The notes under the pieces: model-generated
The model's input: only the letters and a program-made list of their open reading frames with translations
Databases searched by the model: none
Told to the model about the DNA's origin: nothing
Position numbers and translations under genes: made by a program
Shown: positions 14,952 through 24,341 of the stretch, piece after piece
How positions within the stretch are numbered: position 1 is the first letter of the stretch
How the letters are laid out: each line of letters begins with the position of its first letter
Assembly: GCF_947241125.1 (NCBI RefSeq)
Contig: NZ_OX365700.1
Span: forward strand, 186,001 to 250,000
From: Nitrospira tepida
Lineage (GTDB): Bacteria; Nitrospirota; Nitrospiria; Nitrospirales; Nitrospiraceae
DNA length: 64,000 nucleotides
Reading direction: 5' to 3'

Positions 14952-16736
14952 TCACAGCACTTCGTTCCAGGAGGGGCTGGCGGCGAATGCGGCGTTGATG
15001 AGGCCCACGTGGGAATAGGCCTGCGGAAAGTTGCCGCATTGGGTCTGAGTGGAGGGAATGAAATGCTCCGAGAACAGGCCCAACCGGTTCGAGCCAGCCA
15101 TCACGTCTGACAGCACCTGGCGTGCCTGCGCGATCCGGCCGAGCCGGGCGAGGGCATGGGCCACCCAGAACGAACAAATCACGAACCCGCCGTCGGGCGT
15201 CCCAAAGTCGTCCTCGCGGACATACCGGTAGAAAAAGCCTGTGTCCTTTCCCTCCAGGCGGAGCGAGAGTTCGCGGACAATCTGCAAGGTCGTCGCTTCG
15301 CAGAGGGGCACATTGGGATAGCCGAAGATCGGCAGTTGGGCCAAAGCTGCATCGAAACTGTCGTCCGCCGGCCCGTTGCGGACCACCCCCTCTTTCACGG
15401 CCCGCAGCAGCGCTTCCGCAGCGCGGACGCGGGAGGCGGCCAGGTCCAGCGCAAACGAGCCCAGATAGCCGGCGCGCTTGATCCGCTCCAGCCGTTCCAG
15501 CCCGGCCCAGCACATCAGGTTCGTGAAAGAATGTTCCTGCCAGCCGCCGCGAATCTCCCAGAGTCCCGCGTCCGGCTGGCCGATGCTCCGGATGCAGAGC
15601 TGCGCCAGATGCGCCAGCAGGGCTTCCAGGTTTTTGGTGCGCAGGTCGATGAACCGCTCATCGAAGAAGATCGGCGCGAACGTCAGGATCATTTCGCCGT
15701 AGGCATCGTTTTGCACCTGCTCGGCCGCCTGGTTGCAGCTCCGCACGGGCGTGCTGCCCTGGTAGCCTTTCCAGTTCGTATGCTCGGTTTCCGGGAGCGG
15801 CAGGCTCTGGCCGAGGCTGTAGACGGGGCGCAAACGGTCGCGCGACTCTTCATGCGCGTGGGCGATGTTGAGGAGGAATTGCAGAAACGCCTCCATCTCC
15901 TCGAAATGCCCCAAGTTGTGAAAGGCCGTGAGCGAGTAATAGGCGTCCCGAAGCCAACAGAACCGGTAATCCCAGTTACGGGCGCCGCCCACCTGCTCCG
16001 GGAGGCTCGTGGTGAGGGCCGCGAGAATCGCTCCCGTGTCTTCATAGCAATGGAGTTTGAGGATGAGCGCCGACCGGATCACCTCCTGTTGAAACAACAA
16101 CGGCACGGAACAGTTCTTGACCCACGTGCGCCAGTACCGGGTCGTCTGCTCCAGAAATTCGTGGCTCACCTTGACCAGGTCGTCTTCGATCCCCAACCCC
16201 CAGGTGAGGCCGAAGTAGAGTGTTCGCGTCAGGGCTACCGGCGTTTCCTCGCTCAGGTAGGTCAGGGGCATGTTGGTGAGCAGGCGCAGGGGCTCGCCCC
16301 GGATCTCGTAGCGGATGTGGCTGCTGCCGCGGACCGGTTGCGCGGGCGTCTTGTCCCAGCCGGTCACCGGCCGGCAACTGACGACGACGGAGGGGGTGCC
16401 GGAGATCGCCTCCACGACGCGAAACAGGGCCGACGGGCGGTACATCCGCCCGTACTGCTCGAATCGCGGGCAGAAGTCCGTGATCTCGTAGGCGTCGCCG
16501 TTGCCGAGGGCGACGGTGGTCACCAGGATGTTGGTGTTGGGCAAATAGCGCTGCGACGTGCGGACCTGGTCCGACGGAGTCGGGCTCGTGATCGAGAAGT
16601 GCCCGCCTTCGGGATCGAGCAGCCGCCCGAACACCGGCGGGCTGTCGGGCCGCGGCAAACACATCCACTCGATCGAGCCCCGGTCGCTGACGAGCGCGGA
16701 CATCTGGCAGTTGCCGATCAAGCCGTAGGGGTACAT
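14952..16736 (-). CDS. Glycoside hydrolase family 15 protein (glucoamylase/trehalase-like)
   Basis: The 594-residue protein starts with the GH15 N-terminal beta domain (YPYGLIGNCQMSALVS, GSIEWMCLPRPDSPPVFG) and continues into an (alpha/alpha)6 barrel with RNWDYRFCWLRDAYYSL at about 252-268 and the C-terminal GNFPQAYSHVGLINAA. GH15 enzymes hydrolyse alpha-glucosides, and several bacterial and archaeal members are trehalases. It is divergent from otsA-otsB with about 50 bp between, so a role in trehalose turnover is plausible. ATG at 16736 is preferred; a TTG lies 12 nt upstream. No signal peptide is seen. Confidence 0.88.
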   Translation of the reverse strand: MYPYGLIGNCQMSALVSDRGSIEWMCLPRPDSPPVFGRLLDPEGGHFSITSPTPSDQVRTSQRYLPNTNILVTTVALGNGDAYEITDFCPRFEQYGRMYRPSALFRVVEAISGTPSVVVSCRPVTGWDKTPAQPVRGSSHIRYEIRGEPLRLLTNMPLTYLSEETPVALTRTLYFGLTWGLGIEDDLVKVSHEFLEQTTRYWRTWVKNCSVPLLFQQEVIRSALILKLHCYEDTGAILAALTTSLPEQVGGARNWDYRFCWLRDAYYSLTAFHNLGHFEEMEAFLQFLLNIAHAHEESRDRLRPVYSLGQSLPLPETEHTNWKGYQGSTPVRSCNQAAEQVQNDAYGEMILTFAPIFFDERFIDLRTKNLEALLAHLAQLCIRSIGQPDAGLWEIRGGWQEHSFTNLMCWAGLERLERIKRAGYLGSFALDLAASRVRAAEALLRAVKEGVVRNGPADDSFDAALAQLPIFGYPNVPLCEATTLQIVRELSLRLEGKDTGFFYRYVREDDFGTPDGGFVICSFWVAHALARLGRIAQARQVLSDVMAGSNRLGLFSEHFIPSTQTQCGNFPQAYSHVGLINAAFAASPSWNEVL

Positions 16737-16786
16737 GGTCCGAAACAATATTTGATTTGCCTGCTGAAGTAAACTAAGGTTTTACA

Positions 16787-19033
16787 ATGCGCCTGTCCCT
16801 CCGGTTCCTCCTGCCCCTCGCGATCGTCCTGGCCCTTCTTGCCTATGCCGTGATTCCCCTGGTCGATACCTTCGCGCTCAAGTGGTTCGTGCGCGATTTG
16901 GACATGCGGTCGAAACTGATCGCCAGCACCATGGAAGGCCCCGTGGCCGACATGCTCGCCGGCCAAGCGAGGGCCAAGCTGCTTGCGTATTTTCACCGCG
17001 TCATTCAGGACGAGCGGCTGTATGCGATCGGGCTCTGCGACCAGGCCGAGCGGCTCCTGTACAGGACGCAGACCTACCCCGACGCCATTCCCTGTACGGG
17101 TCCCAACAGCGTGGCGCCGGACCGCACCGCCGTGCTGCCGCTGACGACGGGCCCCGTCCATGTGGCCTCGCGGACGGTTCGCGTGGACAATAAATTCCTC
17201 GGGCATCTGATTCTCGTCCACGATATGAGCTGGGTCGAGCGCCGGAGCGCCGACACGAAGCGCTACATCTTCTATCTGTTCGTGGTGATGGGCGCGGTGA
17301 TTTCGCTCGTGACCGTGTTGGTCGCCCATCTCAGTTGGCGCGGATGGGTCTCGGGCGTGCGGGACCTGTTGCAGGGAGGCAATCCCTTGGCGCCGTCCGA
17401 CCAGGACCATGCTCCCGAGCTGCGGCCGGTGGCGAAGGACCTGCGCGCGTTGATTCAAGATCTGGAGGCCGATCGCCGCCTGCGCGATGAGAGCCGGATC
17501 AGTTGGACGCCGGCCGCCTTGCGCCGCATCCTGCACGATCAGTTGGCGGGGGACGAAGTGTTGATCGTGTCGAACCGCGAACCCTATATCCACAACTGGC
17601 GAGGGGACCGCATCGAGGTGCAGGTGCCGGCGAGCGGGTTGGTCACGGCCCTGGAGCCGGTCATGCGGGCCTGTTCCGGCACCTGGATCGCGCATGGCAG
17701 CGGATCGGCCGACCGCGACGCCGTCGACGTCCGGGATCACGTGCGGGTGCCTCCGGACCAGCCGTCTTACGACATCCGCCGGGTCTGGATGTCGCCGGAA
17801 GAAGAGATGGGCTATTACTATGGATTCGCCAACGAAGGCATCTGGCCCCTCTGCCATCTGGCCCATGTCCGGCCCGTGTTCCGCTCCTCCGATTGGAAGG
17901 CCTACGTCGAGGTCAATGCGCGGTTTGCCCAGGCGGTGCAGGAGGAGGCCAAGACGGACAATCCGGTCGTGTTGGTTCAGGATTACCATTTTGCCCTGCT
18001 CCCCAAGATGATTCGTGAACGGCTGCCCCATGCGACCATCATCACTTTCTGGCACATTCCCTGGCCCAACGCCGAGCTGTTCGGCATCTGCCCCTGGCGG
18101 GAAGACCTGCTGGACGGGCTTCTGGGCAGCAGCATCCTGGGATTCCATACCAGGGTCCACGGCAACAACTTTCTCGACAGCGTCGATCGGTATCTGGAAG
18201 CCCGCATCGATCGGGACAGCTCGACGATCTCCTACGGGAGCAAGTTGACGGCGGTGAATCCCTACCCCATCTCCATCGAATGGCCGAGCCGCTGGGTGGC
18301 CGGCCAGCCGCCTGTGGAGGCCTGCCGCCGGCAGATCCGCGAGCGTCACGACATCGAGCCTGAGCGGCTGATCGGGCTCGGCGTGGATCGATTGGACTAT
18401 ACGAAGGGCATCCTCGAACGGTTCATGGCCGTGGAGCGGCTGCTGGAATTGCAGCCCGAATGGATCGGCCGGTTCTCGTTCATCCAGGTGGCCGCGCCCA
18501 GCCGCTCCATCATCGATCAATATCAACAATTCGCCGCGCAGGTGCGCACCTTGGCCGACGCGATCAACAGGCGATTCGGACGCGAGGGCTACCAACCCAT
18601 CTATCTGAACATCGAGCACCATGAGCCGCCGCACACGTTCGGGTACTACCGCGGGGCGGATTTCTGCATCGTGAGCAGCTTGCACGACGGCATGAATTTG
18701 GTGGCGAAGGAGTTCATCGCCGCGCGCGACGACGAGCAGGGCGTGTTGATCTTGAGCCAGTTCACCGGCGCGGCCCGCGAGTTGCCGGAAGCGCTGGTCG
18801 TGAATCCCTACAATATCGACCAGTGCGCGGCGGCGTTGCACTTAGCCTTGACGATGCCGCCGGCCGAGCAACGGACGCGCATGCGGAGCATGCGGGGCTT
18901 GATCCAGGAGTTCAATGTCTACCGGTGGGCCGGCCGCATGTTGATCGATGCGGCCCGCATCCGCCAGCGCCAGCGGGTCATGCGCAAGGTCACGCAGCCC
19001 GATCAGGCCTTGGGAAGGGAATCGCTTCGATGA
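16787..19033 (+). CDS. otsA: Membrane-anchored sensor domain fused to trehalose-6-phosphate synthase
   Basis: This 748-residue protein is much longer than OtsA (about 470). Residues about 1-25 and 160-185 are membrane segments (LLPLAIVLALLAYAVIPL; FYLFVVMGAVISLVTVLVAH) bracketing a periplasmic domain, with a HAMP-like linker after the second. The GT20 domain starts near 255 with VLIVSNREPYIHN and includes VLVQDYHFALLPKMI, FWHIPWPNAELF, GVDRLDYTKGI, and SSLHDGMNLVAKEF. It makes trehalose-6-phosphate from UDP-glucose and glucose-6-phosphate. The architecture suggests the synthase responds to an external or envelope signal. It overlaps otsB by 4 nt. Confidence 0.93.
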   Translation: MRLSLRFLLPLAIVLALLAYAVIPLVDTFALKWFVRDLDMRSKLIASTMEGPVADMLAGQARAKLLAYFHRVIQDERLYAIGLCDQAERLLYRTQTYPDAIPCTGPNSVAPDRTAVLPLTTGPVHVASRTVRVDNKFLGHLILVHDMSWVERRSADTKRYIFYLFVVMGAVISLVTVLVAHLSWRGWVSGVRDLLQGGNPLAPSDQDHAPELRPVAKDLRALIQDLEADRRLRDESRISWTPAALRRILHDQLAGDEVLIVSNREPYIHNWRGDRIEVQVPASGLVTALEPVMRACSGTWIAHGSGSADRDAVDVRDHVRVPPDQPSYDIRRVWMSPEEEMGYYYGFANEGIWPLCHLAHVRPVFRSSDWKAYVEVNARFAQAVQEEAKTDNPVVLVQDYHFALLPKMIRERLPHATIITFWHIPWPNAELFGICPWREDLLDGLLGSSILGFHTRVHGNNFLDSVDRYLEARIDRDSSTISYGSKLTAVNPYPISIEWPSRWVAGQPPVEACRRQIRERHDIEPERLIGLGVDRLDYTKGILERFMAVERLLELQPEWIGRFSFIQVAAPSRSIIDQYQQFAAQVRTLADAINRRFGREGYQPIYLNIEHHEPPHTFGYYRGADFCIVSSLHDGMNLVAKEFIAARDDEQGVLILSQFTGAARELPEALVVNPYNIDQCAAALHLALTMPPAEQRTRMRSMRGLIQEFNVYRWAGRMLIDAARIRQRQRVMRKVTQPDQALGRESLR

Positions 19034-19857
19034 TCGATCTGTTTTCCGACAGCGGGCTGGCGCGGTTGGAGGCGCTCAGCCGGACCGAATCGCTCTATGC
19101 CTTCGATTTCGACGGCACCTTGGCGGAGATTGTCCGGGAACGGGACCGCGCCCAGGTGACGCCGCAGGTGCGTCGGGCGCTTCATGAACTCGGCCGGCTG
19201 GCCCCGACGGCGGTGGTCTCGGGCCGGGCGCTGGAGGACTTGGAGCCGAGGATCGAGGGAGCCGTCTCTTATCTCATCGGCAATCACGGGTTAGAGGGGA
19301 CGCAGGAGGAAGCCGAAGTCCGGAATCAAGCCCAGGCGGTCTCACGGTCCTGGCGGGAACAGCTTGGAGGCTCTGCCGGCGCAAAGCTTCACGACGAGGG
19401 CATCACGCTTGAGGATAAGACCTACTCCCTCACCCTCCATTATCGGGGCACGCGAAACAGCACCCGCGCGAAGCGGAAGGCCAAGGAGGCGCTCTCGCGG
19501 TTGACGCCCGCGCCCCGCATCATCCTCGGAAAGGCCGTCGTGAACGCGGTCCCGGCCGGCTCTCCCCATAAGGGAGCGGCGATCCGCTCGCTCATGCGCC
19601 GCCTGAATGTGACGACGGCTCTCTATGTGGGAGACGATGTGACGGATGAGGATGTGTTTGCGCTTCCCGATGCCCGCATCGTGACGGTGCGCATTGGGCG
19701 GAAGAGGGGTTCGCGCGCGCAGTTCTACCTGACCGATCAGGGGCAGGTGGCGCGGCTGCTGGACTATCTGGTGAAGCTCCTTTCGATGCGGCCTCCCCCA
19801 CACACGATCGGCGAGCCTCCGGGAATCATGACGGCCGGACGGCCGGCCGCGAGATGA
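19030..19857 (+). CDS. otsB: Trehalose-6-phosphate phosphatase
   Basis: The 275-residue HAD-superfamily phosphatase converts trehalose-6-phosphate to trehalose. Motif I YAFDFDGTLAEI carries both catalytic aspartates, VVSGR is motif II and ALYVGDDVTDEDVFA is motif IV, all typical of OtsB. The ATG overlaps the otsA stop in an ATGA junction, so both steps are translationally coupled. The C-terminal 25 residues are proline- and arginine-rich and beyond the fold. Confidence 0.93.
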   Translation: MIDLFSDSGLARLEALSRTESLYAFDFDGTLAEIVRERDRAQVTPQVRRALHELGRLAPTAVVSGRALEDLEPRIEGAVSYLIGNHGLEGTQEEAEVRNQAQAVSRSWREQLGGSAGAKLHDEGITLEDKTYSLTLHYRGTRNSTRAKRKAKEALSRLTPAPRIILGKAVVNAVPAGSPHKGAAIRSLMRRLNVTTALYVGDDVTDEDVFALPDARIVTVRIGRKRGSRAQFYLTDQGQVARLLDYLVKLLSMRPPPHTIGEPPGIMTAGRPAAR

Positions 19858-19875
19858 ATCCTCTCGTGCGTCCAT

Positions 19876-20646
19876 ATGACCTCTAAAAAGAGTCCTCGGA
19901 TGTGCCTTGGCCGCATCGTCGCCGTCTGCCTTGCGATCATCGGCCTGCCATGGCTGGGTCACGCCGGCGACTTTGAAGGAGTGATCAGGATGCGCAGCAC
20001 GACGATGGGGACGCCGGAGCAATACCTGCTCTATCTCAAGGGCGACCGGCTCCGGCTTGAAAACGACACCGATGCCGAGGACAAGGGGGTGCTCGTGTTC
20101 GACGCGAAGGCGCGACAGGGCTTCGGCGTCGAGCCGGACGACCAGTTGTACTATGTCTTTCCAATGGAAGAGCTGCCCGGCGACATGTCCAAGAAGCTGC
20201 TCGACGAAGTGCTGATCACCCGCACGGGGAAAACCAAGAAGGTGGCCGGCCGGGTCTGCGACCTCTATGTGGCGAAAGGAAAGGCCGACGGCATGTCCGA
20301 AGAAGTCTGTCTTGGCAACGGGCTCGGCAATCCGGCGTTGACTGGATTGATGACGGGTGATGCCAGGAGCCCGCTGGAGTTTCCCTCCTGGCTGCTGGAT
20401 CTGGCCAAAGCCCGCGCCTTTCCCCTGCGGGTGATCGTCCGCTCCAAGGATGGGCAGGAGGAAAGCCGGCTGGAGGCGACGAAGGTCGAGCCGCGAGCGG
20501 TGGAAGACAGTCTGTTCACGCCGCCGTCCGGCTACAAGCGGATGGATAACGACACCCTGATGGGCGGGACGGGGCCTGGAGGGCCTCTACCGGCGATGCC
20601 GGGAACGGCCCCCAAATCGATCACTCCCGAACGAACCAAACCCTGA
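19876..20646 (+). CDS. Secreted protein of DUF4412-like type
   Basis: The 256-residue protein starts with a signal peptide (RIVAVCLAIIGLPWLGHAG) and a beta-rich body with DFEGVIRMRSTTMG, YLKGDRLRLEND and YYVFPMEE, resembling DUF4412 proteins of unknown function that adopt an LolA-like fold. The C-terminal 30 residues are Pro/Gly-rich. It lies 18 bp after otsB and 18 bp before ppk2, probably in the same transcript. Confidence 0.65.
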   Translation: MTSKKSPRMCLGRIVAVCLAIIGLPWLGHAGDFEGVIRMRSTTMGTPEQYLLYLKGDRLRLENDTDAEDKGVLVFDAKARQGFGVEPDDQLYYVFPMEELPGDMSKKLLDEVLITRTGKTKKVAGRVCDLYVAKGKADGMSEEVCLGNGLGNPALTGLMTGDARSPLEFPSWLLDLAKARAFPLRVIVRSKDGQEESRLEATKVEPRAVEDSLFTPPSGYKRMDNDTLMGGTGPGGPLPAMPGTAPKSITPERTKP

Positions 20647-20664
20647 GAGGCAGACACCCAGCCC

Positions 20665-21489
20665 ATGAATCTCAAGCCCTATCGCGTCAAACCAGGAACC
20701 CGGTTACAGCTCGATCGATGGGATCCGGGGGAGACCGGTACCTACAAGAAGAACGAGCGGGTCAAGGAAAAGGCCAAGGCGGAAACCGCGCGTCTGATCG
20801 ACCGCATCAGCGCCTTGCAGGAGCGGCTCTACGCCAACGGAGACCGGGCCTTGCTGATCGTGCTGCAGGGCATGGATACCAGCGGGAAGGACAGCACGAT
20901 CAAGCATGTGATGTCGGGCGTGAACCCGCAGGGCTGCAAAGTCGTCTCGTTCAAGACCCCGTCCGAGAAGGAGTTGAATCATGATTTCCTCTGGCGGATT
21001 CATCAAGAGGTGCCGGCGAAGGGGCAGATCGGCATCTTCAACCGTTCCCATTATGAGGATGTGCTCATTACCCGCGTCCACGGCATGATTTCCGACCGGG
21101 TCGCGAAGCGCCGATTTGGCCAGATCAAGGAATTTGAGGAGCTCTTGACCGAAAACGGGACGGCGATTGTGAAGTTCTTCCTCTACATTTCGAAGGACGA
21201 GCAGAAGCAGCGGCTGTTGGAGCGGGTGCGGGACCCTGAGAAGCGGTGGAAATTCAACGAAGGCGACCTGGAGGAACGGAAACTGTGGGATGACTACCTC
21301 CGGGTCTTTGAAGCTGTGATCTCCAAGACCAGCACTGAGTCGGCGCCCTGGTACATCGTGCCGGCCAATCGGAAATGGTTTCGCAATCTGCTCGTCGCGC
21401 GGGCGGTGGTGGAGGCGCTGGAAGCCATGAACCTCGGCTGTCCCAAGCCGTCCGCGGACATCGACTGGGACCGGCTCGTGATCGAATGA
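20665..21489 (+). CDS. ppk2: Polyphosphate kinase 2
   Basis: The 274-residue protein is a PPK2-family enzyme that phosphorylates nucleotides using polyphosphate. Walker A is in LQGMDTSGKDSTIKHVM (about 69-85), FNRSHYEDVLITRVHG is the Walker B-side signature, and the lid region has RVRDPEKRWKFNEGDLEER. A single catalytic domain and the length fit class I PPK2; substrate preference (ADP, GDP or AMP) cannot be fixed by eye. It is the last gene of the trehalose cluster. Confidence 0.93.
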   Translation: MNLKPYRVKPGTRLQLDRWDPGETGTYKKNERVKEKAKAETARLIDRISALQERLYANGDRALLIVLQGMDTSGKDSTIKHVMSGVNPQGCKVVSFKTPSEKELNHDFLWRIHQEVPAKGQIGIFNRSHYEDVLITRVHGMISDRVAKRRFGQIKEFEELLTENGTAIVKFFLYISKDEQKQRLLERVRDPEKRWKFNEGDLEERKLWDDYLRVFEAVISKTSTESAPWYIVPANRKWFRNLLVARAVVEALEAMNLGCPKPSADIDWDRLVIE

Positions 21490-22156
21490 AGGGACTCACA
21501 CGCGGACAGCGATCACGATGGTTAGGAACCCACTTGGATCGCCATCATGAAAAATGGAGCCGGATGGACGCATTCGACGGGGGCTATTTTTCTCCGTTGA
21601 CAGGCCTGTGCAACAGGAGTAGATAGGGACTGCGTCCCGATAGTCGGTAAGATTCAGATCGGGCTGTCGCAGAAACGACAGCCGCCGTGAGAACGATCGG
21701 AAGGGTACCGGGGGCGAGACAGCGCGCGCCTGTCGAGAAAACCCCGGATCATTCCACGATGAAAGGGGGTGCGCAATGAGCGATCTGACTCCACCGGGTC
21801 AGGTTGGCTCGCCGAGGCAGGACTAGGCTTCTGCTCGGTCATGCTGACCGGTTCTCCACCGGCTGTGCCTCTCGGCACGAGACAGCGAAACAGCCACACA
21901 CACGAGTGAGAAGCGGAGAAACGGTCCTGAGCATGAGGAACCCAAGCGCCTGGGATTGACGAACGTCTCCCCCGAGGCCAGGAGCCGGATGGTTCCCCCT
22001 TGCGCGAGTCTCCATCACAACTGAACAGCTTCTTCGGCGTCACAAGCGCCAACCACGGGCCACCTCCCGCCTAGTCAGCATCGGTGGCCCGTGGCGTTTG
22101 TGGTGAATCGTGACATCCCGGTCATCGGGTTCTCGGAGTATCTGAATAAAGGGCAA
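21490..22156 (+). other. Hairpin-rich non-coding region, candidate structured RNA
   Basis: No convincing gene is seen. A run of hairpins is visible: GGGAC/GTCCC at 21626-21638, GGCTGTCG/CGACAGCC at 21662-21683, CTGAC/GTCAG at 21785-21802, GTGCC/GGCAC at 21865-21878 and CCCA/TGGG at 21941-21954. It ends with a perfect 12-bp stem, CCACGGGCCACC at 22053-22064 and GGTGGCCCGTGG at 22083-22094. No known RNA family signature (RNase P, SRP, 6S) is recognised. Confidence 0.35.
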
Positions 22157-22579
22157 ATGAACGGCATCCTGCACCATGCTCAAGGTCAGGCTGTGTTCGG
22201 ATTGCATCTGCTCGTCGGGCTGGGGCTCCTCTGGTCGGCCGGCTGTGCGACGTCCGCTCATCAGAACAGCCGGAACGAGCTGTTTCCCAATCAGCGGGCC
22301 ATTATCGGGAAGACCCACCAAGCACTCCTCGCCTGCGCCGGTCCTCCCCTCCGGGAAACCAAGCAGGAGGACCATACCCTCTTGACCTACTACCGGCGCG
22401 CGCCGATTCTCGACCGGTCGATCGTGGCGTCGAAGAGCAGCGTGCCGGTCCCCCGCCACGCCTGTTGGGCGACCATATCGATTGAAGGCGACGCCATCAC
22501 GGCGGTCCATTACCAGTCAGTGCCCTCTTCAGCCGATGCCGCCGATCAATGCGAAGCCATCTTCGACCCCTGCTCGTAA
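22157..22579 (+). CDS. Predicted lipoprotein of unknown function
   Basis: The 140-residue product has a hydrophobic signal ending in LLWSAGCATSAH, a lipobox with Cys as the lipidation site. The mature part has two further cysteines (LLACAGPP, RHACWATI) and a C-terminal CEAIFDPCS, suggesting disulfides. The pattern of a short domain with LACAGPP...LTYYR resembles small outer-membrane-lipoprotein assembly-type folds, but no family is assigned. ATG at 22157 is preferred; the longer frame from 22091 would run through the preceding palindrome. Confidence 0.6.
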   Translation: MNGILHHAQGQAVFGLHLLVGLGLLWSAGCATSAHQNSRNELFPNQRAIIGKTHQALLACAGPPLRETKQEDHTLLTYYRRAPILDRSIVASKSSVPVPRHACWATISIEGDAITAVHYQSVPSSADAADQCEAIFDPCS

Positions 22580-22700
22580 CCGTTTCTTGATCGCTCACAG
22601 GCGGGACTTTCTGGTAAAGAGGAGCCTGACCGCCGTGACCTGAGGTCCGGCGCTCCACCTTTCCATCCACTGGCGCGCACTGTTCGATCAGGAGACTCCC

Positions 22701-23624
22701 ATGGCCGGTCGTGCCCGACAGAGCCGCCATCAGCGGATCGCCGCTCCGTGGGGGGCATGGCTTGTCCTGGCCTGGCTCTGTCTGGGGAGCGCTCCTGCGG
22801 AGGCGTTGGAAAAGTATGGAAGGCCGCTGCCGTCGATGGATGGACCGGAGTCCAACGGCCAAGAGCAGGAATCATTGCTCAGCGGCTATTTGCTCAGCGC
22901 GGCGTTCCCGTACAATCCGACCTTTGCCGCCCGTCCCGACAATACCGGCCTGGTCGGGCTGCGACACATGATCCATCTCGAAACCAACCTGTACAAAGAT
23001 TACTTGCAGTTCTACACCGACCAGAATTTTTTCTCGGATCGCGAAGACGGCTGGATTCGGTTGACCGAATGGGACAGCACGTACGCTCTAACGGGCTCGA
23101 TTGATCGCTGGGGGTGGCGGATCCAGTATGAACGTGACGCAGGGCTCGACCGGCGGACACTCATCCAGGAATATGGGGATGTCCTGCTCACCGGACGCTT
23201 CGTGGCCATGCAGGACTCCGCCTGGTGGCGCAGCACCTTCCCTCAGCAGAATCTCACGGCCTACGCCGGGGCCGGCTGGTTGTTTCACAACAGCAGCTAT
23301 TTCGCCCGGCCGGACAACACCGGCAAGGCCCTGTTCCGCTATGTCGCACATGCCGATCTCGACCTCTACAAGAACAAGCTCGTGTTGTATGCGGACGCGA
23401 ATCTCTTTTCCGATCGCGAGGCAAGTAACAATGCCAACCCCACCGAGCTGGACTGGATCATCGGGCTGGCGCTGCGTTGGCGGGACTATGAGTTTGCCGT
23501 CTATCGGGAAGAGGATCGGCCCCTCGACCGGTCCGGGCTGATTCAGAAGTACGTCGCGATTCAACTTCGGTATTCGTTCGATGTCCCACGGAGTCTTCTG
23601 AAGCGGCTGAACCCACGAAGTTGA
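22701..23624 (+). CDS. Outer-membrane barrel-like protein with internal duplication
   Basis: The 307-residue protein has a signal peptide (WLVLAWLCLGSAPAEA) and alternating aromatic beta strands. Two copies of a block are visible: FAARPDNTGLVGLRH...LYKDYLQFYTDQNFFSDRE (about 75-115) and YFARPDNTGKALFRY...LYKNKLVLYADANLFSDRE (about 203-243). The C-terminus YVAIQLRYSFDV resembles a beta-signal. An AGGAGA site precedes the ATG. Probably an outer-membrane barrel; the cargo is unknown and no operon partner is visible. Confidence 0.6.
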   Translation: MAGRARQSRHQRIAAPWGAWLVLAWLCLGSAPAEALEKYGRPLPSMDGPESNGQEQESLLSGYLLSAAFPYNPTFAARPDNTGLVGLRHMIHLETNLYKDYLQFYTDQNFFSDREDGWIRLTEWDSTYALTGSIDRWGWRIQYERDAGLDRRTLIQEYGDVLLTGRFVAMQDSAWWRSTFPQQNLTAYAGAGWLFHNSSYFARPDNTGKALFRYVAHADLDLYKNKLVLYADANLFSDREASNNANPTELDWIIGLALRWRDYEFAVYREEDRPLDRSGLIQKYVAIQLRYSFDVPRSLLKRLNPRS

Positions 23625-23636
23625 AAGCGTGGCCCA

Positions 23637-24269
23637 CTACGGGCCTCGTGGAAGCGCCGGGCGAAAGATCAGGAAATGCTGTTTGGGCAGGAAGTCCGGT
23701 GCCTCGACCAGGTGGTAGCCGGCCGACTCCATTTCCGTCCGCACGGTCTCCTCGCTGGTCGCATGGCCGAATAGCCAGGGGAGGCCGGACGGCTTGTAAT
23801 CGATGATCGCGATGCGGCCGGCCGGTGTGAGGGACCCGGCGAGCGCGCGAAAATAGGCCGGGCGATCGCGTAGGTGGTGGTAGGTGTTGCAGAGGAAGAT
23901 CAGTTCGACCGGTTCCAGTAGCTTGGCATCCGTCGCCGTGGATCGGACGGTCTCAACTTGGTGCAAGCCGCGCCTCCCCGCCTCCTCCCGGACCATGCGG
24001 AGACCGACCTCTTCGATATCGGCGGCATAGACCTTCCCCTGTGGGCCGACGGCGTCGGCCAAATACCACGTGAAATAGCCTCCACCCGCGCCGAGATCCG
24101 CCACGCGGGATCCCGGCGCGATCTTGAGCGCCTCCACGACGGCCTTCGGTTGTTGCCATTCATCCCGCGCAGGATCGTTCATGTAGCGATAGGCGGTTTC
24201 GGCACAACCAGCGGTGGCAAGCAGAACGAGGATCAGCGGGGCTTGGGTGATGCGCAGACGCGCGAGCAT
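23637..24269 (-). CDS. Lipoprotein SAM-dependent methyltransferase
   Basis: The 210-residue protein has a lipobox (LILVLLATAGCAET) followed by a class I methyltransferase: motif I VADLGAGGGYFTWYLA, acidic loop VYAADIEE, and FLCNTYHHL in place of the D/NPP motif. Membrane-anchored versions of this fold occur in several Gram-negatives; the substrate is unknown. The start at 24269 is set by GAGGAGG 8 nt upstream. The longer frame from 24404 would translate a palindromic repeat. Confidence 0.8.
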   Translation of the reverse strand: MLARLRITQAPLILVLLATAGCAETAYRYMNDPARDEWQQPKAVVEALKIAPGSRVADLGAGGGYFTWYLADAVGPQGKVYAADIEEVGLRMVREEAGRRGLHQVETVRSTATDAKLLEPVELIFLCNTYHHLRDRPAYFRALAGSLTPAGRIAIIDYKPSGLPWLFGHATSEETVRTEMESAGYHLVEAPDFLPKQHFLIFRPALPRGP

Positions 24270-24341
24270 AGCCAACCTCCTCAATCTCAATCGGTCCGAT
24301 GATCGGCAGCTAGTGTAGTGCGTCATCAATGGCTTTACACG

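Noticed and set aside
15156-18841. Long open frames on the opposite strands of the GH15 gene (538 codons) and of otsA (707 codons).
   Set aside because: They lie fully antisense to clearly recognised genes, have Arg/Pro/Gly-rich low-complexity composition and no family features; they reflect high GC at third positions.
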